The position numbers and the translations under genes are program-made. This document shows positions 60,101-64,000 of a stretch of 64,000 bases of DNA, in pieces; position 1 is the stretch's first letter; each line of letters opens with the position of its first letter. Origin of the DNA: Diploscapter coronatus (lineage: Eukaryota > Nematoda > Chromadorea > Rhabditida > Rhabditidae); the NCBI GenBank assembly GCA_964036155.1, contig OZ038422.1:62519201-62583200 (forward strand). The letters are read 5' to 3'. The notes beneath the pieces are model-generated. The model did not search any database and was not told where the DNA came from. It saw only the letters and a program-made list of their open reading frames with translations.

Positions 60101-61559
60101 GAAGGGAAGAAAGGAGATAGAGTGGTGGTTCGCTTATAAATTTTGACGGGTGTTCATAACCGATTGAGATCAGGGGTGGGCCGGAAGTCCCGGTGTTCGA
60201 GAAATTTTAATTTGCAATCCAAATTAAAACTCAAACAGGCCAAATTCAAGTATTAGGCTCGAAAATCCAAATTCATGTTCAATTTCAAAAACTCAAAGTA
60301 TTTCAAGTTCAAATTAAACAAATTGAAGGTCGAAGTCAAGATAGAAAATCCCAGACCAAATTCTAATCCAAGTTCAGCTTCAAAGATTCATATAAAATTC
60401 AAAATCAACTCCCAATTCAAATAGTCAAAATTAAAACCAGTTTCTTTGTAATAATTCAAATAAAATTGAAACTCGGCGAAGCCAGGACCTAGACGAGGGG
60501 GGCCGCTTCGCGGCCGACTGACTCCTAGTAGTAAGGATTTTACAGTATTGTGATGCTCAAGACGCTTGGGACACGGCAAATGCGAACTGCAGGGGATTGT
60601 GTTCAACGTGCCACCTACCAAGAGTCTACAGCGTACAGCAAGGCATGGACTTGTATAATTATAGTAAGGAATTTCATGAGAATTTATTAATGTATAAATT
60701 AATTTGGAACATTCTAGTTCTAAACTGCGTGTTTTTTCATTTTGCGACATTAATAAGACTACTCACAAAAGAACCATCCTTGTAAAGCGAACCTTTCCTG
60801 CTGTAGCCTTCCCGAATTTTTCAGACAATAAGCTCAGCCTACTATTTATTCAAAAATGTAATTTAATCTAAAACTCATCCAAATTATGTCGAAACTGACC
60901 AAAATTTCTTATTAGCTAAATTTTATTAAAAGCTAAACAGGATAATTAAAACCATCTATTGATTTTCTCCTTTTTCAGTCAGTGTTTTCACTTGGATTGA
61001 TATACGTAAAATCGCAGGTGACCCAACTGTGAGTCATCATTCTATTTATAGGCAATTTTGAAAAGTAGAACGATAGAAACATACGACAATAGTAAAGGGT
61101 TAGGGAAGGGTAGTTTGAGCATCTTTTACCATATTATTTCGTATCTTCCTATGATTTATCGTTCTACATTTCCAGGCTGCCTACTATAGTTAGTTCAAGG
61201 ATATTTGTTTTCATACTTTTCATCGCTCTGTATTTTATCTATAAAACTTTAGGGAATGACTGTAGCAGACAGTAATGGTGTGGAATATGTATGTAACTTT
61301 TGGAGCCTTCCGGGGTAAGTAAGAAAAAGTTTCTCTGTAACCATGGTTTAATTGGATAATTGAATCAAAAATCTGTAGCAAGAATACCCTCGACTCTTTA
61401 GAGGTCTGGATTGGAAAAGTGGGGATGGCTCGTGCTGAAGTCGCGAATGTTAAGGCTTGGTCGCGATTCTCGTATGGCGATCGCGACGAATCTCGAACAT
61501 TCGCGTGCATCAGCACAAGTCATGATCACTACATAAATCCAGCCTTCGAATACATATAA
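57118..61559 (+). CDS. Secreted astacin-like pseudoprotease with EGF, CUB-like and C-type-lectin-like regions
   Basis: Sixteen exons join in phase: 57118-57274, 57330-57433, 57489-57584, 57809-57913, 57961-58058, 58105-58232, 58279-58391, 58574-58696, 58752-58885, 58935-59101, 59301-59399, 59808-59857, 60546-60663, 60979-61028, 61253-61314 and 61379-61559, about 594 residues. A signal peptide (1-25) and an RLKR site precede an astacin fold (about 33-228): RKWGLNNVYYYF, STCISFV, then KAIFHVLGFYTMERRSDRD aligned with the family's HExxHxxGFxHExxRxDRD. The first and third zinc histidines and the catalytic glutamate are Lys125, Thr135 and Ala126; the Met-turn is SVIHS. So it should have no protease activity. 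An EGF-like unit (CPNPTVTC to CPLGHAGTTC), a CUB-like region (268-410), a Ser/Thr-repeat linker and a C-type-lectin-like domain (430-594) follow. The donor of exon 4 and acceptor of exon 6 are weak. Nematode NAS proteins are the closest family; binding or matrix roles are inference. Confidence 0.85.
57463..57484. repeat. (AAT)n run at a splice acceptor
   Basis: Seven AAT units end directly in the acceptor CCAG of exon 3 of the astacin-like gene. The repeat therefore takes the place of the usual pyrimidine tract. Confidence 0.9.
60215..60480. repeat. Degenerate CAAATTCAA-type minisatellite in an intron
   Basis: Words such as CAAATTCAAG, CAAATTCATG, TTCAAATTAAA and CCAATTCAAAT recur every 10-25 bases. 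A GC-rich hairpin, GGCCGCTTCGCGGCC, lies just downstream (about 60500). Both are in intron 12 of the astacin-like gene. The period is irregular, so I call it a decayed tandem repeat. Confidence 0.5.
61051..61181. mobile_element. Foldback element with GGCA ends in the lectin-domain part of the gene
   Basis: GGCAATTTTGAAAAGTAGAA then CGATAG, and on the other strand GGCAGCCTGGAAATGTAGAA then CGATAA, form the inverted repeat. The GGCA ends, the AATAGTAAAGGG-type inner word and the size match the family B style, but the arm sequence differs. It lies in intron 14. Confidence 0.65.
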
Positions 61560-63579
61560 AAAAAAAATAAGATATAGTGGATGATTGAATTTTCAACTAG
61601 TGGATAATTATTAATTATATTTAGGGAGCCGTGTAAGACATTTAGTTAATTGCAACGGAAGAAGAATTTGATTTTCACAAATGCACAAATATCGCAATGC
61701 CAAATCTCCCTATTTATAGTAATGCATTTATGAAAATCAGTTTCTTCAATTTCTCGATGCACTTTACTAAATTCCTTCAGTTGGCTTTGGAGATTGTGGT
61801 TATGTGAGTCATATTTTAATCTATTTAAATGTTTACCTTTTATAAAAAATATATCGGTACACAAAAATGAATTAATTTATACTGAGTGGATCATTTTCGA
61901 AAATCTAAAAATTATTTTGTCTTGTTGAGAGTTTGCAATAATGTTATTTTGATGAATTACCGTGATCATCTATTTGCTAAAATTTACTTGACTTCTCTAC
62001 TTATAAAAGATTTTGAAGTTGACTTAGATCAAGGAAAAACGAATTAAGTGTCATTAAATGCAGAAATTAATAACAACCCAAATGCACATTTTATAATGAA
62101 TATTTTAGGTAAGGGATAGTGGATTCTGGAGCGACTTTGCTGTAAGATTAAGTTTAATCTGAAAATACGAATGCCGTAAATTCTCTAATAGAATCTTTTT
62201 ATTTTATTTTTGAGAGGTTGAAAATTAAAATCCCCAAGGCATCTATTACAGATTTTACGGTATGAAATATTTTAGTTAGAAATAACTAGAAAATGGAAGG
62301 CAAGAGAAAATATGCATGATCAGATTTGGGAGATTTGACCCGATATTAGATTCGTTTTAAATTTTGAAAGAAATGTCACTTTTGATTATCGAAGGCACAT
62401 GAAAATAGTTCAGAAACTATCACGCACCCTATAAAAAATTTCCTAAAATCATATTTAATATTTAGTGCCCTATTGGTTCAAGGTACTATGCCTGCGAAAC
62501 GGACGAACGACTTACCGAGACATGCCCTCCTTGATTTCCTTCTTATCTGATATTTCATTTTTCAAATGAAAATTGTGAATAAAAATTTTCATTGTTATCA
62601 AAAAGTGTTAAATGAAAACAAATCGAAAGCTATGGTTTACTAATAAAGTTCTTTAACACTCTTCAGAGAAGTCAGATCAATTTGATTTTTATTTCCGGGA
62701 CGAGTATCGACAGATGAAACTGGGCATGCGTGCTTTACTTTCTTGAAATTCTAACTGCAACTGAAATAAGTATTCTTTAAAATAGTTTTCGATAAGAATA
62801 ATAAAATATACTATTAGGAACTCATTCTGTCATACCCTAGATTATTGCATTTCAATTAGTTGTCAACTCTATAGTTATCAAGAGAAATGTCTTCAATTTG
62901 TAAGGATTACTGTGAATAACTAATCTACTTTCTTTATCAAATATATTTGATGAAACAGAACCCTTGCTAAAGCTTGATCACTTAAAACCCATTAAGTCAC
63001 ACGAGTTTTCGATGTAAAGAAATCAACGCATTATTTCAAGTGGAAAATCGAACATTAAAAATAGAAATCTACAGAGTGCAACAAATGTTTTTTTCTCACA
63101 GCTCCTCCGTTTGTCAATTCACGTGCTTTGAAACGACGTTCGAATTCGTCCTAAAAATTTATAATGAAACTCAAAAAGTGGCTTAGAAGAATTTTATAAA
63201 ACGATAGAAACAGCATTTTTCAATAAGTTATTTCAAATTTCCCTAATCATAGATTGTTGCACTACTTATTCATAAAAATGTAGAACATAAAATGGGAAAA
63301 TTCTAGCCCTTTGCTTTTTGTGGTGATTTTGAATAAAGCGCACGAGTAATTTCGGTGGATAAAGACCGCATTCCCTGATAGAAGAGATCAATCGGCGTTG
63401 AACGCACTTCAAATATCCGAAAATGGCCCAGTCTGCGCAAAGTTATGATCACTTTTGTGAGGCGAAACTTTTCTGCAGGCGTTTCCTATTTTATTCGACC
63501 AGTCAATTCTCACTGCATCTCGATAAGAGTACGAAATTTGACCTCTATATCGTTCGCATAGCTGTCAATTTTTGCGCAG
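61560..63579. other. Intergenic region / possible 5' part of the RBMS-type gene
   Basis: Holds interspersed repeat copy 2 and otherwise AT-rich sequence. The open frame at 63423 (starting MAQSAQSYDHF) stands where a first exon would be expected, but I find no donor in phase with the RRM exon. No exon for the expected first RRM is visible here. Confidence 0.5.
62121..62760 (+). repeat. Interspersed 0.8 kb repeat, copy 2 (with internal gap)
   Basis: Matches 52785-53580 in direct orientation, from GGATTCTGGAGCGAC to GAAATTCTAACTGC, but lacks about 160 internal bases. The best-conserved part is around CATGCCCTCCTTGATTTCC. The two copies bracket the astacin-like gene. Confidence 0.85.
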
Positions 63580-63970
63580 CTTCAGCAGCAAGAACAAGAC
63601 CCGACCAATCTCTACATTGCCAATCTGCCGCCGCACTACAACGAGCAGGCGTTGGAGAGTGTGCTCCAGAAGTATGGCATGGTCGTTTCCACCAGAATCT
63701 TGAGAAATGCCGATGGTCAGTCGCGTGGTGTCGGGTTTGCTAGGATGGACTCGAAGGTAACATTCTTCGTCTGTCAAAACTAATTAGCTAAAATTTTTCA
63801 AGGAGAAATGCGAAGAGATCATCAACGCACTGACCGGCGGTCGTCTTGAAGACATGAGTCCCGACATGCCGGTTCTTCTCGTCAAGCAGGCCGACACTGG
63901 CAGGAAGTCGACCAGGAAGCGCTCCGACAATCTCGTGTTCGATCTGAACACCGGAGGAATGTTCCAGCAG
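63580..63970 (+). CDS. sup-26: RBMS/SUP-26-type RNA-binding protein, partial (second RRM)
   Basis: Two exons, 63580-63756 and 63803-63970, are joined in phase 0 and continue past the right edge after a clear GTATG donor. They encode [20 protein letters not shown], the RNP2-type LYIANL, then [10 protein letters not shown] (RNP1), [12 protein letters not shown], and a basic [13 protein letters not shown] tail. [11 protein letters not shown] directly before the RRM is the hallmark linker of RBMS proteins between RRM1 and RRM2, so this is RRM2. Family members bind AU-rich single-stranded RNA and regulate translation; worm SUP-26 represses tra-2. An alternative acceptor 18 bases upstream (at 63562) is also in phase. 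The exon for RRM1 was not found in the window, so the start of this gene is unknown: it may lie far upstream, or an isoform may lack RRM1. Confidence 0.85.
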
Positions 63971-64000
63971 GTATGAAATCATTCGAATTGAACAAAATCC

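Noticed and set aside
1..64000. tRNA, rRNA, spliced-leader RNA genes, CRISPR arrays, bacterial-type operons
   Set aside because: No cloverleaf with a proper T-arm word, no leader-gene core, no regularly spaced direct repeats; the intron-rich genes show a eukaryotic chromosome.

Overview
The window looks like about 64 kb of nuclear DNA from a nematode, most likely a rhabditid relative of Caenorhabditis. The evidence is an AT-rich base composition, many short introns with U-rich 3' ends (TTTTCAG or TTTTTAG), and a splice-acceptor-like sequence just upstream of most start codons with no 5' exon in sight, as expected for spliced-leader trans-splicing. The clearest sign is the pair of Hox genes that I recognise as orthologues of worm lin-39 and ceh-13. 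From memory, lig-4 is also a close neighbour of lin-39 in C. elegans, so this appears to be the conserved small Hox neighbourhood. I rebuilt the genes by hand from exon reading frame, splice phase and protein family similarity; most junctions agree in phase, but none has been checked against transcripts.

Left block (0-20 kb): 1-5.7 kb shows no recognisable gene. A globin with a long, apparently N-myristoylated N-terminal extension runs on + (5.7-10.8 kb). It converges on a tight minus-strand pair, cytochrome c oxidase subunit 6B followed by tubulin cofactor C, with operon-like spacing. The COX6B gene shares a 244 bp divergent promoter with a 19-exon DNA ligase IV gene on + (15.5-19.7 kb).

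Hox block (23-49.5 kb): lin-39 (minus, 23.1-32.2 kb) and ceh-13 (plus, 46.4-49.5 kb) stand head to head, 14 kb apart, with no other gene recognised between them. A second candidate promoter and first exon inside the large lin-39 intron would encode a homeodomain protein without the YPWM hexapeptide.

Right block (49.5-64 kb): an intergenic stretch rich in duplicated sequence is followed by a 16-exon secreted protein. It has an astacin domain whose zinc and catalytic residues are gone, then EGF-like, CUB-like and C-type-lectin-like parts. The start of an RBMS/SUP-26-type RNA-binding protein runs off the right edge.

The non-coding DNA is full of short foldback (MITE-like) elements. At least three families can be separated by shared ends, one apparently with 8 bp target-site duplications, plus a palindrome family and two pairs of long direct repeats.
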